A DNA stretch of 64,000 nucleotides from positions 124,001 through 188,000 of the forward strand of contig NZ_NESJ01000003.1 of NCBI RefSeq assembly GCF_003063645.1, written 5' to 3'. The notes beneath the pieces are model-generated. The model had not been told where the DNA came from and did not search any database. It worked only from the letters and a program-made list of their open reading frames with translations. Origin of the DNA: Limnohabitans sp. 2KL-51. GTDB lineage: Bacteria; Pseudomonadota; Gammaproteobacteria; Burkholderiales; Burkholderiaceae_C. Shown piece by piece: positions 18,060-27,102 of the stretch; within the stretch, counting starts at the first letter, position 1, and each line of letters opens with the position of its first letter. Both the position numbers and the translations under genes were made by a program.

Positions 18060-19658
18060 TCATTTCTTGAACTTGATCCACTTGAACAGCATGAAGCCGT
18101 CTGCACGCTGGTAAGCGTCGATATTGGATTTGGCACCCCAAGTGACCATCTGCTGGTGCAAGGGGATGTGGCCGATATCGTTTGAATGCAGTGTCAGCGC
18201 CTCCTTGATCAGGCGGTTGCGCTGCGCCTCGTTGGTCTCAACCTGGATGCGGTTGGTCAGGTCATCCAGCTGTAGGTTGCTGTAGGCACCGAAGTTCCAC
18301 TGGCCCTGTGCGCCCGCCGGGGAGGCCAGCACGGTGAACAGCAGGTTGTGCGCGTCAAAGCCGGCCGGCGACCACCCCAGCATAAAGAACGACAGCTCGC
18401 GCTTGAGCGCACGCGGAAAGTAGGTTGCTTTGGGCTCAGCCTGAAGCCGCACCTTCACATTGACGCGTGCCAGGTTCGCAGCAACCGCCTGGCAAATTTC
18501 GCTGTCGTTCGCATAGCGATCGTTGGGGCACTGCATCGTGATTTCGAATCCCGACGGGTAGCCCGCATCGGCCAGCAGCTTGCGCGCCGCATCCAGGTCG
18601 TAGGGCAGGCGCTTTTCCATGTCGGCTGAAAAGCCGCGGATACCGTCATTGATCATGCCGCCCGTGGGCCGGGCCAGGCCGCGCATGACTTTGCTGGCAA
18701 TGGTGTCGATGTCGATGGCTTGGTAGAAAGCCTTGCGCACCCGCACATCCTTGAAGGGGTTTTTACCTTTCACGCTACTGCCCACCAATTCATCGCGCTG
18801 CTGATCAAAGCCGAGAAAAATGATGCGCGCTTCGGCGGACTGCAACACAGTCAAGCCCTGTCGCTCCTTGACGCGCTGGAAGTCTTGCAGGGGCACCGGA
18901 TCAATCAGGTCCACATCTCCAGAAACCAGCGCTGCGACGCGCGTGCCGTCGTTGGCAATCGGCATGAACAACACTTCGTCGATGTTGGTTTCGTGCTGTC
19001 CCCACCAGCTGGCATTGCGAACAATCACGGTGCGCACGCCGGGCTGACGCTCTTTCAAGGTGAAGGGTCCCGTGCCGTTGGCCTTGAACGTGGCGGCGTT
19101 CTCCACACCTTTACGGCGATCAACCGGTCGGGTGGCGTTGTTGGTTTCGGCCCATTTTTTGTTCAGGATCAGGATGTTGGACATGACATCCGGCAGGATC
19201 GGGTTGGGTCGCGACGTCTCAATCTCGATCTGGTAGGGCCCCGTTTTGCGCACTTCCTTGACCGTGGCCAATTGCGAACGCACATCCGAGCCCTCGCCCC
19301 GCGCGCGGTCCAAGGAGAACACCGCATCGTCGGCATCAAACGAAGCACCATCGTGAAAGACCACGCGCTGCCTTAAGTCAAATTGCCACACGGTTGGCGA
19401 CTTGAGCCGCCAGGCCGTAGCCAGCGACGGACCCAAGCGCAGCTGCTTGTCGCGGGTGACCAGAGACTCGAAAACATTGTTCAGAAAAGACAACTGCACC
19501 GCCTCATTGAGCGAGTGCGGATCGAGCGACAGCACGTCGCCTTGGTTGGCCACCTTTAAAACCAGCGGCTGGGATGGGCTTTGGCTGTAGGCCGCTGGGG
19601 CCAAGCTGAGCCCAGCGAAAAGCCCAATGGCGATGGCGCGTGCGATGCGGTTTTGCAT
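18060..19658 (-). CDS. ABC transporter peptide/nickel-type substrate-binding protein
   Basis: 532 residues of the SBP_bac_5 family (DppA/OppA-like), with a signal peptide (about 1-24, MQNRIARAIAIGLFAGLSLAPAAYSQ region) and the family motif around WQFDLRQRVVFHDGASFDADDAVFSLDRA. It should bind a peptide or similar ligand in the periplasm. No permease or ATPase gene lies nearby, so it is an orphan that must work with components encoded elsewhere. ATG 19658 marks the start of a normal signal peptide; the frame open to 19700 adds residues not typical of one. Confidence 0.9.
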   Translation of the reverse strand: MQNRIARAIAIGLFAGLSLAPAAYSQSPSQPLVLKVANQGDVLSLDPHSLNEAVQLSFLNNVFESLVTRDKQLRLGPSLATAWRLKSPTVWQFDLRQRVVFHDGASFDADDAVFSLDRARGEGSDVRSQLATVKEVRKTGPYQIEIETSRPNPILPDVMSNILILNKKWAETNNATRPVDRRKGVENAATFKANGTGPFTLKERQPGVRTVIVRNASWWGQHETNIDEVLFMPIANDGTRVAALVSGDVDLIDPVPLQDFQRVKERQGLTVLQSAEARIIFLGFDQQRDELVGSSVKGKNPFKDVRVRKAFYQAIDIDTIASKVMRGLARPTGGMINDGIRGFSADMEKRLPYDLDAARKLLADAGYPSGFEITMQCPNDRYANDSEICQAVAANLARVNVKVRLQAEPKATYFPRALKRELSFFMLGWSPAGFDAHNLLFTVLASPAGAQGQWNFGAYSNLQLDDLTNRIQVETNEAQRNRLIKEALTLHSNDIGHIPLHQQMVTWGAKSNIDAYQRADGFMLFKWIKFKK

Positions 19659-19891
19659 GTCTGGAATCCCGAAATGTGAACGGTGATGAGCTGATGGCAA
19701 ATGCTAACAGAGGCTCATTTTTCATGCGCCACACTTTGCTTTTTTACCAGTCCATCACCGCAAGGCAGCAGCACTGGGTCTGGCGTGATGGCGCACACAG
19801 GTACAAGGAAAGGCAGTTTGCGTGCGGCAAGAGACCAATACTGCTACGATGAATTTGTTTCAAAATACCCACCCCAACACTGACTTTTTCC

Positions 19892-20491
19892 ATGATGCGC
19901 TGGCTTTTCCCCTTTTTGTCACCCCTCTTTTCAACCGTCTTGTTCTTTTTTTGTGGAGCCGCCATGGCCGTTGAAGAACCGCGCTACACCGTGCTCGTTT
20001 CAGACCCGCCTTTTGAGGTGCGGCGCTACGCCGCCTTCACGGTGGCCCAAACCCAAATCAGTGGCGACTTCGATGCCGCCAGCAGCAGCGGTTTTCGGCG
20101 CATCGCGTCTTATATTTTTGGCGACAACATGCAAGCCGGGCTGGGCGAAAAGCGCAAGATTTCGATGACCGCGCCTGTCACCGTCACACCCGAGTCCGAT
20201 GGCTGGCGCGTGCATTTTGTGATGCCATCCGCCGAAAGTGTGCAGTCCCTGCCCCAGCCACTCAACCCGCAAATCCAGCTGCGCCCCGTGCCCGAGCACG
20301 AGACGGTGGCAGTGCGCTTTGGCGGCTTCACCACGCAAGCGAGCATCCAGGAGCAGACCGAGCGCCTGCGGGCCTGGGCGCAGGCTCGCCAACTCAAGCT
20401 GAGCCCCACAGCCCAAGTCGCCCGCTACGACGACCCGTTCACATTGCCGTGGAACCGCCGCAACGAGATCTTGATTGATCTGATGCCCTGA
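19892..20491 (+). CDS. SOUL family haem-binding-like protein, secreted
   Basis: 199 residues with an N-terminal hydrophobic signal (FPFLSPLFSTVLFFFCGAAMA, cut near residue 26). It then reads as a SOUL/HBP domain: YTVLVSDPPFEVRRYAAF, FRRIASYIFGDN, KISMTAPVTV, VRFGGFTT and a C-terminal YDDPFTLPWNRRNEI, all characteristic. Family members bind haem or porphyrins, and bacterial roles are poorly defined. The upstream gap of 233 bases contains a possible -10 (TACGAT near 19847) but no clear operator. Confidence 0.92.
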   Translation: MMRWLFPFLSPLFSTVLFFFCGAAMAVEEPRYTVLVSDPPFEVRRYAAFTVAQTQISGDFDAASSSGFRRIASYIFGDNMQAGLGEKRKISMTAPVTVTPESDGWRVHFVMPSAESVQSLPQPLNPQIQLRPVPEHETVAVRFGGFTTQASIQEQTERLRAWAQARQLKLSPTAQVARYDDPFTLPWNRRNEILIDLMP

Positions 20492-20521
20492 CCGCTGTCG
20501 GGATCAATCGCCTGGTGCGGC

Positions 20522-20935
20522 ATGTGCCGCTGGCGGTCTGTTGTAGCCTTAGGCGATGGTCAATACAGTCTTGCAGCCGTGACAGGGCGCATTCGTAAAA
20601 AACTCATTCAAGCCCAGCTTGAAAGCCTGCCCGCACCGCGCGGTGTTGACGCCCTATGTCCGCTGTGCGAGCGCGCCATTCCGCCCAGCCAACAAGACGC
20701 ACACCATCTGGTGCCCAAGTCACACGGAGGCGCACAAACCGTGGTGCTGCACCGCATTTGCCACCGCCAAATCCATGCGCTGTTCACCGAGACCGAATTG
20801 GCCCGCACCTATGCCACGGTCGACGCCTTGAAGCAGCCCGAAGAGATGGCCCGCTTTATCCGTTGGGTGCAAACCAAGCCCGATGCGTTTTTTGAAAAAA
20901 GCCGCAAAAGTCAACGGCTCCAAAACCGGCACTGA
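20522..20935 (+). CDS. HNH endonuclease-family protein
   Basis: 137 residues. CPLCER (zinc knuckle), DAHHLVPKSHGG (HH of the HNH motif) and VLHRICHRQIHALF (the terminal N/H part) form an HNH nuclease core at about residues 46-90. The N-terminal stretch before GRIRKKLIQAQ has no recognisable homology, and the true start may be GTG near 20579. Many such small chromosomal HNH proteins have unknown roles. It precedes a FolB-like gene by 15 bases, so the two may be co-transcribed. Confidence 0.85.
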   Translation: MCRWRSVVALGDGQYSLAAVTGRIRKKLIQAQLESLPAPRGVDALCPLCERAIPPSQQDAHHLVPKSHGGAQTVVLHRICHRQIHALFTETELARTYATVDALKQPEEMARFIRWVQTKPDAFFEKSRKSQRLQNRH

Positions 20936-20950
20936 ACCCTGTCCAAATTT

Positions 20951-21355
20951 ATGACCACTGCACCTACAACCAGCCGGATTGAGCTGAAAGACTTTCACCT
21001 GGCGACCCGCATTGGCACGTATGCCCCCGGCGACACTGTGCCCGATTACCACGCGCTGGATTTGACCCTGTGGATCGCTCCCGATCTGGTGTTGATTGTC
21101 CAAGACGGCATGGCGCATGTGTTCGATTACGACCCGCTGGTGATCGAGATCGAACGACTGGCGGCCGATGGGCTTTACGAAACCCAAGAGCGGCTGATCA
21201 CGCGCATCGTGCAAGCATGCTCAGCTTACCCAGCCATCGAGGCGCTCGACATCGGTTTGCGTAAATTCCCGGTGCGAGCGGGCAGTGGTTCTTTGGGTGT
21301 GCGTTTGGCGGTGGACGGAGCGCAACTGAAGCGCATGCGAGACGACACGGGCTGA
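20951..21355 (+). CDS. Dihydroneopterin aldolase-like protein (FolB family)
   Basis: 134 residues with the FolB/FolX tunnelling fold: IELKDFHLATRIGTYAPGD at the start (the family's L..RIGxxxxE stretch), then IEIERLAADG, and IEALDIGLRKFPVRAGSGSLGVRLA. FolB converts dihydroneopterin to 6-hydroxymethyl-dihydropterin in folate synthesis. The usual conserved Glu after IG(V)xxxE is replaced here (TYAPGD), so activity is uncertain; a second folB-type gene may exist elsewhere. Confidence 0.75.
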   Translation: MTTAPTTSRIELKDFHLATRIGTYAPGDTVPDYHALDLTLWIAPDLVLIVQDGMAHVFDYDPLVIEIERLAADGLYETQERLITRIVQACSAYPAIEALDIGLRKFPVRAGSGSLGVRLAVDGAQLKRMRDDTG

Positions 21356-21361
21356 AAGCAA

Positions 21362-21934
21362 TCAGGGCATCAGCCACGCCCAGGTGTTGGCGCTCAGCTT
21401 TGCCCGGCGATGCCCTTCGTGCGACAACTCCAGCCAGTCCATCTGAAGCACCTGCGCACGCAAAATAGCAAAGCTGTGCGCTGTCACGCCGCTGTTGACC
21501 GTTACAGCCTCTGCCGAACCGCCTTGTGGCAACACAGCCCCCGGTGGCTCAGGCGACAAATAATCGCTCGCAGCCGCCGACTGCTTGACCCCTTGCCAAA
21601 TCGCCTCGACCTCCGGGCCTGCGGTGATGACCGAACAGGCCACCCGCACCCGCAATTGCCAACTCAAACGGGCACTCCAGAACACCAACATCGCTGAAGC
21701 TTGCGTCTGCAATTGCGCCACTTTGGGGCTGCGGCTGTCGGTGTAAAAAGTCAACTGTCCGGCCAACGCATCCACCTGTCGCAGCACCACGGTGCGTGCG
21801 TTAGGCAAGCCGTCTGGATCGACAGAGGCGAGAACAGGCGTGCGCCACTCGTGGTGCCGGTCTTGGCTGGCGCGGCCCAGCTACTTCCAGATCTGCGGGC
21901 GGATTTCCTCGGGCGTTTGCAGGTGGATTTTCAT
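21362..21934 (-). pseudogene. Pyridoxamine-phosphate-oxidase-like flavoprotein with an in-frame amber stop
   Basis: From ATG 21934 the frame reads MKIHLQTPEEIRPQIWK, then TAG (21881-21883, codon 18), then LGRASQDRHHEWRTPVLAS and on without interruption to 21362, for 190 residues in all. The downstream part has the PNPOx-type FMN-binding features LPNARTVVLRQVD, YTDSRSPKVAQL and WSARLSWQLRVRV. The residue at the stop would normally be Glu (GAG), so one G-to-T change explains it. Re-initiation at TTG 21808 would lose the first strand. It may be inactive, read through, or a sequencing error. Confidence 0.8.
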
Positions 21935-22078
21935 GGGTGAAAGGGTACGGGAGTCAAGATGAACGAGGATAAGCAAAGTCAATCCCATTGCTCATGGCAT
22001 CGGCCCAATCCCCCCTTTTTGACCCTGATCCGCAACAACTCCCCCCCAAGCCATCCATCACCTTGCGATGCTTTGAAG

Positions 22079-23248
22079 TTACTTCGGGTAGCGACTGGCC
22101 ACATTCCGGTACATGGTCACAATAGGTTGGCTGGCTGAAAAACTGGTGGCATGCACGTACATCACCAGACCTGTTGAAGGGCTCATTTGCAAGCGCTGCC
22201 CGCCGTGGCCCAAAAAGCAAAAGGTATCAACGGCGCCGCAACCCAGCCATATTTGAAAACCGTAAGCGGCAGAGCCATTGGGTAAAACCACCTCGCTTTG
22301 CCGTGTCGTGGCTTCTTTCAGGAATTTGCCAAAGCAGGTGTCTTTGGCGCGCTCCTCCAGGACGTAATGCCCCAACCGGATCCAGTCATAAGGATGGGCC
22401 GTAAAACCCGAAAAGGCCGCAACCTGGCCCAGACTGTTGTGCGACCAGGAACCACCTTGGCTGGCACCTATGGCGTGCCAAATCTCACGTTCAAAAAATT
22501 CAATGAACTTTTGACGGGTGGCGTCTTCCACCAAGAAGGCCAAGGCCTGTGTGTCAAGGTTGTTGTACAAGCCCTGTTGCCCCGAGGCAGAGTACTTTTC
22601 ATCGGCTTTGGCCATGAGGCTGATGAAGTCATGCGTCATGTTGCCTTGGTACGACTTGGCCAGTGTCTCGGCTTGAACCTGAGGTGTGGGCGAACCAGTG
22701 GGCGAATAAACGGGTTTGTTCGAGCCGCTGCTCATCGCCAACAAATGTCGGATCTTGGCGTTACCCCAAGAGGTGCCGCGCAGCCTGCTGGCGTAGACCG
22801 TGGCGTTCTCGTCCAAATTGCCGATGGCGCCACTGCAAATGGCTTTGCCAACCGCCAAAGCCGTCAAGCTTTTGGCCATCGATGCACTGGAGGGGCGAGA
22901 CTTGTCGTTGACCCATTTTTCGTTGTATTTGCGGTGGATGACGCTGCGCTTGTGCGACAGGATAACGATGCGGTGAACATCGGGATCAAAGGCCTGATCG
23001 ACCACAGGGGTCAAGCTGGAATTCAAACTTTCTGGCGCCACCTCCAAATGGGAGGGTGTGGGCGCCGCAGAAATGGACTTGGACGTGGGCAGCCATTCCA
23101 AACCTTTGGAAAAATCAGCCCAAAATTGATCGCTTTCAATTTGGCCCTTGTTGTTTTGTGCAAGCGCCGCCCCACCATAAAAAATAGCGAGGGATGCCAA
23201 ACCCAAAACGAGCAAATTTTTTGTCCGCACGTTCATTGATCGTTCCAT
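22079..23248 (-). CDS. Serine hydrolase of the beta-lactamase/penicillin-binding family (1)
   Basis: 389 residues with a signal peptide (about 1-30, AIFYGGAALAQ). The active-site set of the class C beta-lactamase/DD-peptidase fold is present: SxxK as Ser123-Met-Ala-Lys126, YNN at about 228-230, and HGG near residue 350. The substrate is unknown; such proteins can be esterases, DD-peptidases or amidases. ATG 23248 follows GAGGGG at good spacing, while the GTG at 23257 overlaps that site. It sits 19 bases downstream of a longer paralogue, so the two are a tandem pair in one operon. Confidence 0.88.
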   Translation of the reverse strand: MERSMNVRTKNLLVLGLASLAIFYGGAALAQNNKGQIESDQFWADFSKGLEWLPTSKSISAAPTPSHLEVAPESLNSSLTPVVDQAFDPDVHRIVILSHKRSVIHRKYNEKWVNDKSRPSSASMAKSLTALAVGKAICSGAIGNLDENATVYASRLRGTSWGNAKIRHLLAMSSGSNKPVYSPTGSPTPQVQAETLAKSYQGNMTHDFISLMAKADEKYSASGQQGLYNNLDTQALAFLVEDATRQKFIEFFEREIWHAIGASQGGSWSHNSLGQVAAFSGFTAHPYDWIRLGHYVLEERAKDTCFGKFLKEATTRQSEVVLPNGSAAYGFQIWLGCGAVDTFCFLGHGGQRLQMSPSTGLVMYVHATSFSASQPIVTMYRNVASRYPK

Positions 23249-23267
23249 TTCAATCACCCCTCACAAA

Positions 23268-25079
23268 CTATTTGCCGCCCAGTGCCAGCCACCCTCTGGC
23301 GACAGGGTAAATCTGGTCGGCATGTCTGTCAGCCGAATTGCTGAAGAGCACAAACACCCGCTGGTTGGTCGGGTCGGTGCTCCAGGCAATGCGTTGCCCA
23401 CCATAACCGGCGGCCCAGAAGCTGTTGGGCGCCAAGGCGTTGTCGGTCCAGGTCAAGTAGCCATACCCACCGATGCTGTTCATCACGCCCGGCGCACGAA
23501 TCTGCGTGGTGCCCAGGTCTCGAATGAAGCGGGCAAAGCAAGTGTCGCCCCGACGCTGTTGGTCGACATACATCGCAAACCGTATCCAGTCGATCAGGGC
23601 CATGCGCACCACGCCTGCTGCACCATGAAAATAGCCGCTGCGGTCGGTGCCCAAAATCACGGGATGCTCGGCATTGAACGCGCGCAAAAGTTGCTCATCC
23701 ACCCACCGCGTTGCGGACATGCCCACCGCTCGCTCGATCATCATGGCCACCACATGCGGATCACGCGACTTGTAGCTGAAACGCTCACCCGGTTTGAGCT
23801 TGCTGAACACACCGCGTTGCGCCGTCGATTGGCGCGGGGTTTCGAGCAACTGCTCCAGATTGCCTGAGCCTTCCAGATAATGACGAACCTCTTGCGGCAA
23901 TGTGCCAACGTAGTCACCCTGAGACGGCTCTGTTGTGCCCGAAGCCATCATCAAGACATCCCGCAGCGTGGCAGCCCCCAAGTCCTTGCCCACCATCCCC
24001 GGCAGCAAACTGTCCACACGCTGGTCCATCTTCAAGTGCCCGGCACACACCGCTTTGCCTGCCGCCAGGGCCGCCACAGTTTTGCCCATGCTGGCGCTCA
24101 ACAGCCTGGTGTTGAATTGAATGCCCCCTGTGGTGATGACATCCACGATGGCACCGTCTGCAATCAAGACCATGACCCGGGACTCCACGCGCCCCATCAG
24201 GGCTTGGGCCTGGTCGATGACCTTGGCTTCCTCAACACGGGGCGGGCGCACCGCAACCGGGGCAACACTTGCGCGAGCCGCCGAGCGGTAGTGCCAAGAC
24301 TGCCCATCACCGGTCAACCAGTCTTCCGGCAAATAAATGGCCCCCGCCTTGCCAAGCGGCAAGCCGCCCGGGCCAGCCTGCATATCTTTGAAAGTCAGCG
24401 GCTTGGCGCTGGGCGGCACCTCGCGGATGCGAAACCCCCGGTGATCCGGTCCTGTCGCAGGACGCGCTGGCTCGGCGCTCGCGGGCTCATTGGGCCTGGG
24501 TGGTGCCAGCGTCGCCGCTGACCCGGAAGCCGCCATGTCGCGCAGTACTTCTGCAGTCCGCTGCTCATGCAGCGCAGCCAAATCATCGTCCTTCAGATCG
24601 CTACCGGCTCTGGCCAAGAGTGCAGAACAATTCGCCCGGACCAGCGTAGCCCCATCGCTGCCCAACATGCGGCCTGTGAGCTTGATGGCGTCACCCACGC
24701 TCTCACCTTCCATGCGGGTGAACCAGCGCGGCGCTGCATCCGACATGCGACGCCCCACAGACTGCATCTGCACCCTGTTGGAGGGCATCACTTGCAAATC
24801 AAAGGACTCGGTGGTTTGGGCATCTTTTTTCAGACCCTTGCCTGTTATGCCGACCACATCGATGTGGATGCTGGTGCTATAGGCAGGGTTTTGATTCAAT
24901 AAACTCTGCGAGCAGCTCAGGGTGCCTTGCCAGCGCCCATCCAAAGATGCCCCGACGGCCCAGACGGGCAGCAGCACCAAGCACACGCCGGTCAAGCGGG
25001 CACCGTGTTTCATGAATGGGCGCAAAGCCATGCGCAGCATGGGTTTCACAGGACCGATCCGTTGGCTTTTTGTGGTCAT
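23268..25079 (-). CDS. Serine hydrolase of the beta-lactamase/penicillin-binding family (2), with N-terminal extension
   Basis: 603 residues. A signal-like segment at about 25-44 (GVCLVLLPVWAVGAS) is followed by a roughly 200-residue N-terminal domain beginning SLDGRWQGTLSCSQ, then a Pro-rich linker (about 192-212). The hydrolase domain has SxxK as Ser330-Met-Gly-Lys333, YKS, and GYGGQR in place of HGG/KTG. The catalytic domain resembles the downstream gene (SASMGKT/SASMAKS; the DWIR and RGDTCFARF regions). ATG 25079 follows CGGAGAAT; the open frame to 25280 has no support. It is probably periplasmic. Confidence 0.85.
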   Translation of the reverse strand: MTTKSQRIGPVKPMLRMALRPFMKHGARLTGVCLVLLPVWAVGASLDGRWQGTLSCSQSLLNQNPAYSTSIHIDVVGITGKGLKKDAQTTESFDLQVMPSNRVQMQSVGRRMSDAAPRWFTRMEGESVGDAIKLTGRMLGSDGATLVRANCSALLARAGSDLKDDDLAALHEQRTAEVLRDMAASGSAATLAPPRPNEPASAEPARPATGPDHRGFRIREVPPSAKPLTFKDMQAGPGGLPLGKAGAIYLPEDWLTGDGQSWHYRSAARASVAPVAVRPPRVEEAKVIDQAQALMGRVESRVMVLIADGAIVDVITTGGIQFNTRLLSASMGKTVAALAAGKAVCAGHLKMDQRVDSLLPGMVGKDLGAATLRDVLMMASGTTEPSQGDYVGTLPQEVRHYLEGSGNLEQLLETPRQSTAQRGVFSKLKPGERFSYKSRDPHVVAMMIERAVGMSATRWVDEQLLRAFNAEHPVILGTDRSGYFHGAAGVVRMALIDWIRFAMYVDQQRRGDTCFARFIRDLGTTQIRAPGVMNSIGGYGYLTWTDNALAPNSFWAAGYGGQRIAWSTDPTNQRVFVLFSNSADRHADQIYPVARGWLALGGK

Positions 25080-25209
25080 TTTTTTATTCTCCGAAAAACG
25101 ACCCATGAAGTCTAATTGTTCTCTCGCCGCCAATTCACCGTATCCGTCACCCTCTTGGCCCCCAATGCGTCCAAGTTGACCGCCGCCCACGATGGATTGC
25201 ACAGGCCTT

Positions 25210-26079
25210 TCACAACAACACAATCTCCACACTCCCCGTGAGCACCGGGCGGCACAAAATCTTGTAGCCATCGGCATCAAAGTTCGCGGCCACTTGGCTG
25301 GCCGTTTGGCTCAGTTGGCGGGCCGCGTCGGGGGTGGGGGCGCTGCCCAAATAGCACCAGTGCTTCACGACGTGGATTTGCGTGAGTTCGTCATCGCGTT
25401 CCACCAAACCCACCGCGCCCGGGTAGGGCCAGCATTCCACACGCAGCGCCAGCAAGCTGCGGAACAAGCGCTCGCGGTGCGCTTCGGGGGTTTCATCGCC
25501 CCGGCACACACCCGCACATTGGCGAATGGCGGCCCTGAAGCAGGCTTTGCCGGGGGGCAGTTTTTCCAGGCCCAATGGGCCGTAACACAGCTTGTTTTGG
25601 TCGGCGATGGTGCGCAGCGTATCCAGCGCCGCATGGCGGCTGGCGTACAGGCCATACAGCTCGGGCTGACTGGCAAAGTCGATGTCGCGGGCATAGACCA
25701 CTTGCGGCACTTCACCCGTCAGTTGCAGGCTACACAGCTGTTGGTTGCGGCGCAGTTTTTGGTTGAACAGCGGGTGCTGGGCTTTGATCATTTGCGCCTC
25801 CAGCAGCAGCGCGCCAATCTCGCCGGCCGTGCGGATGTGGCTGATGCGCTGGGTTTGGCGCAGCATGCGGGCCTCGTCAGGCGTGCGCAGGTGTGACAGC
25901 AATCGCGCACGGATGTTGATGCTTTTGCCGATGTAAAGCGGCAAGTCGCCTTCTTGGCCGTGAAAGATATAAACGCCGGCCCCAGTGGGCGCATCTTCGA
26001 TGGCCTCGCGCAGGTGCTGGGGGTATTCGTAGACCCGGCTGTCTTCAAAGTCGTCTCGGCGGCGGCGTGGCAAGGGCAT
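25210..26079 (-). CDS. cho: UvrC-like GIY-YIG nuclease Cho
   Basis: 289 residues, close to E. coli Cho (295). The GIY-YIG domain is clear: GVYIF (about 35-39), LYIGKS (about 48-53) and the catalytic Arg in INIRARLLSHL. The C-terminal half carries Cys-rich stretches (CFRAAIRQCAGVC). Cho makes the 3' incision at bulky lesions in place of UvrC. A perfect CTGT-N8-ACAG SOS box sits 38-57 bases upstream of ATG 26079, so LexA control is expected, as in E. coli. The frame open to 26151 runs through the SOS box and is rejected. Confidence 0.93.
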   Translation of the reverse strand: MPLPRRRRDDFEDSRVYEYPQHLREAIEDAPTGAGVYIFHGQEGDLPLYIGKSINIRARLLSHLRTPDEARMLRQTQRISHIRTAGEIGALLLEAQMIKAQHPLFNQKLRRNQQLCSLQLTGEVPQVVYARDIDFASQPELYGLYASRHAALDTLRTIADQNKLCYGPLGLEKLPPGKACFRAAIRQCAGVCRGDETPEAHRERLFRSLLALRVECWPYPGAVGLVERDDELTQIHVVKHWCYLGSAPTPDAARQLSQTASQVAANFDADGYKILCRPVLTGSVEIVLL

Positions 26080-26116
26080 GGTGGGTAAAGGGTGGATCAA
26101 GATCGAAGCTGCAAAG

Positions 26117-26136
26117 TACTGTATATATTTACAGTA
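26117..26136. promoter_or_regulatory. LexA binding site (SOS box)
   Basis: Perfect CTGTATATATTTACAG core (26119-26134) with the TA flanks of the consensus. It overlaps a TATACT -10-like element on both strands because AGTATACT is palindromic. It should repress cho leftward and could repress any rightward transcript as well. Confidence 0.93.
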
Positions 26137-26185
26137 TACTGATCTCGTCACGCTTCTTGCAGTTGTCTGACATTTTTGTTGATTT

Positions 26186-26219
26186 ACGCCCCAGGCTTTC
26201 CCGCTCGGGGCGTTTTTTT
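26186..26219 (+). terminator. Strong rho-independent terminator facing right, about 50 bases past the SOS box
   Basis: ACGCCCC (26186-26192) pairs with GGGGCGT (26207-26213) over a 14-base loop, followed by seven T residues on the plus strand. Both flanking genes are on the minus strand, so it ends no annotated gene in this orientation; the minus-strand version lacks a T-run. Confidence 0.8.
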
Positions 26220-26255
26220 ATGCCCCCGCCTTGTGGCTCGCCTAGTGCACCGCCA

Positions 26256-27071
26256 TCAGCGTATGCGGGCGCTCAAGCAGCCCAGCGGCGCAGAAAACTC
26301 GGCTCTCCAGTTTTCTCCCACCTGCAGCGGCCAGGCGTCGGTCCAGGTACCGGTGGTGATCACGTCGCCTGCCTGCAGGTCCACCGCGCCAGGGCATTGG
26401 CGCAGTTCTTTCAAAAAGTGGTGCAATGCATTCAGCGGGCTGTCGAGCACGTTGGTGCCGGTGCCCTGCTCCATCGCTTGGTCATTTTTGAACAACGTGA
26501 CTTGGGCCTGCGCCAGCAGGATGTGCAGGGCCTGCGCATCGGCGGCCAGGTGCTGGACAAGCTGGCGCTGGCCCACCAGCAAGCGGGCGTGCAGGCCGCT
26601 GTCGGCCATGGTGTCGGTGGCGGTGAACTTCCAGTCCAGGCAATGCGACTGCACGACCTCAAAACCCGGTGCGATCCAGTCGATGGCTTCGAACAGCTGC
26701 TGCATGCTGGCGTTGGCCGCTGGCGTGGCCTTCATGCCAAAAACAATTTCGGGCTCCAGCCGGGGCTGGCAAGTGTGGGTCAGGTCGATGCTGACCTCGG
26801 CCCTCCCCGATGGGGCGGGCTCGGCAAAGCTGAGGCCTGTGTCCCAGACCGTGCCCCACATGGGGCCAAACACGTCGTAGCGTTGCCACAGCGTGCGGTT
26901 GGTAAAGCCAACCTTGTAGCCCTTGGCCACTTCGCCTCGCTGTTGGCGCAACTGGCGCACGACCAGGGCTTGTTGGTAGGCAGCAGCGGTGTCGGGACCG
27001 CCCACCACACCGGGGGCCTGGCCCCACAAACGGGCTTGGTCGTGGTGTTGCAAGAGTTGTTCGGGGGTCAT
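26256..27071 (-). CDS. 2-keto-4-pentenoate hydratase/FAH-superfamily protein
   Basis: 271 residues of the MhpD-like hydratase family within the fumarylacetoacetase superfamily. The family metal-site stretch LEPEIVFGM (E-x-E) is present, as is a C-terminal GDVITTGTWTDAWPL. Related enzymes hydrate 2-hydroxypenta-2,4-dienoate or decarboxylate 4-oxalocrotonate in meta-cleavage pathways. ATG 27071 has TAGGAG before it. The gene lies 31 bases after the MBL-hydrolase gene on the same strand, a likely two-gene operon. It is not next to the lig genes, so its substrate is open. Confidence 0.88.
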   Translation of the reverse strand: MTPEQLLQHHDQARLWGQAPGVVGGPDTAAAYQQALVVRQLRQQRGEVAKGYKVGFTNRTLWQRYDVFGPMWGTVWDTGLSFAEPAPSGRAEVSIDLTHTCQPRLEPEIVFGMKATPAANASMQQLFEAIDWIAPGFEVVQSHCLDWKFTATDTMADSGLHARLLVGQRQLVQHLAADAQALHILLAQAQVTLFKNDQAMEQGTGTNVLDSPLNALHHFLKELRQCPGAVDLQAGDVITTGTWTDAWPLQVGENWRAEFSAPLGCLSARIR

Positions 27072-27102
27072 AGGAATCTCCTAATGAAATGGTGAAAAGG
27101 CT

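Noticed and set aside
17951-18136. 61-codon minus-strand frame at the end of the peptide-binding protein gene
   Set aside because: It overlaps the 3' end of the binding-protein gene and a terminator-like hairpin, with no homology I can see.
20522-20935. HNH protein as part of a homing endonuclease or restriction system
   Set aside because: No intron, intein, methylase or phage genes lie nearby; a stand-alone HNH protein is the simpler reading.
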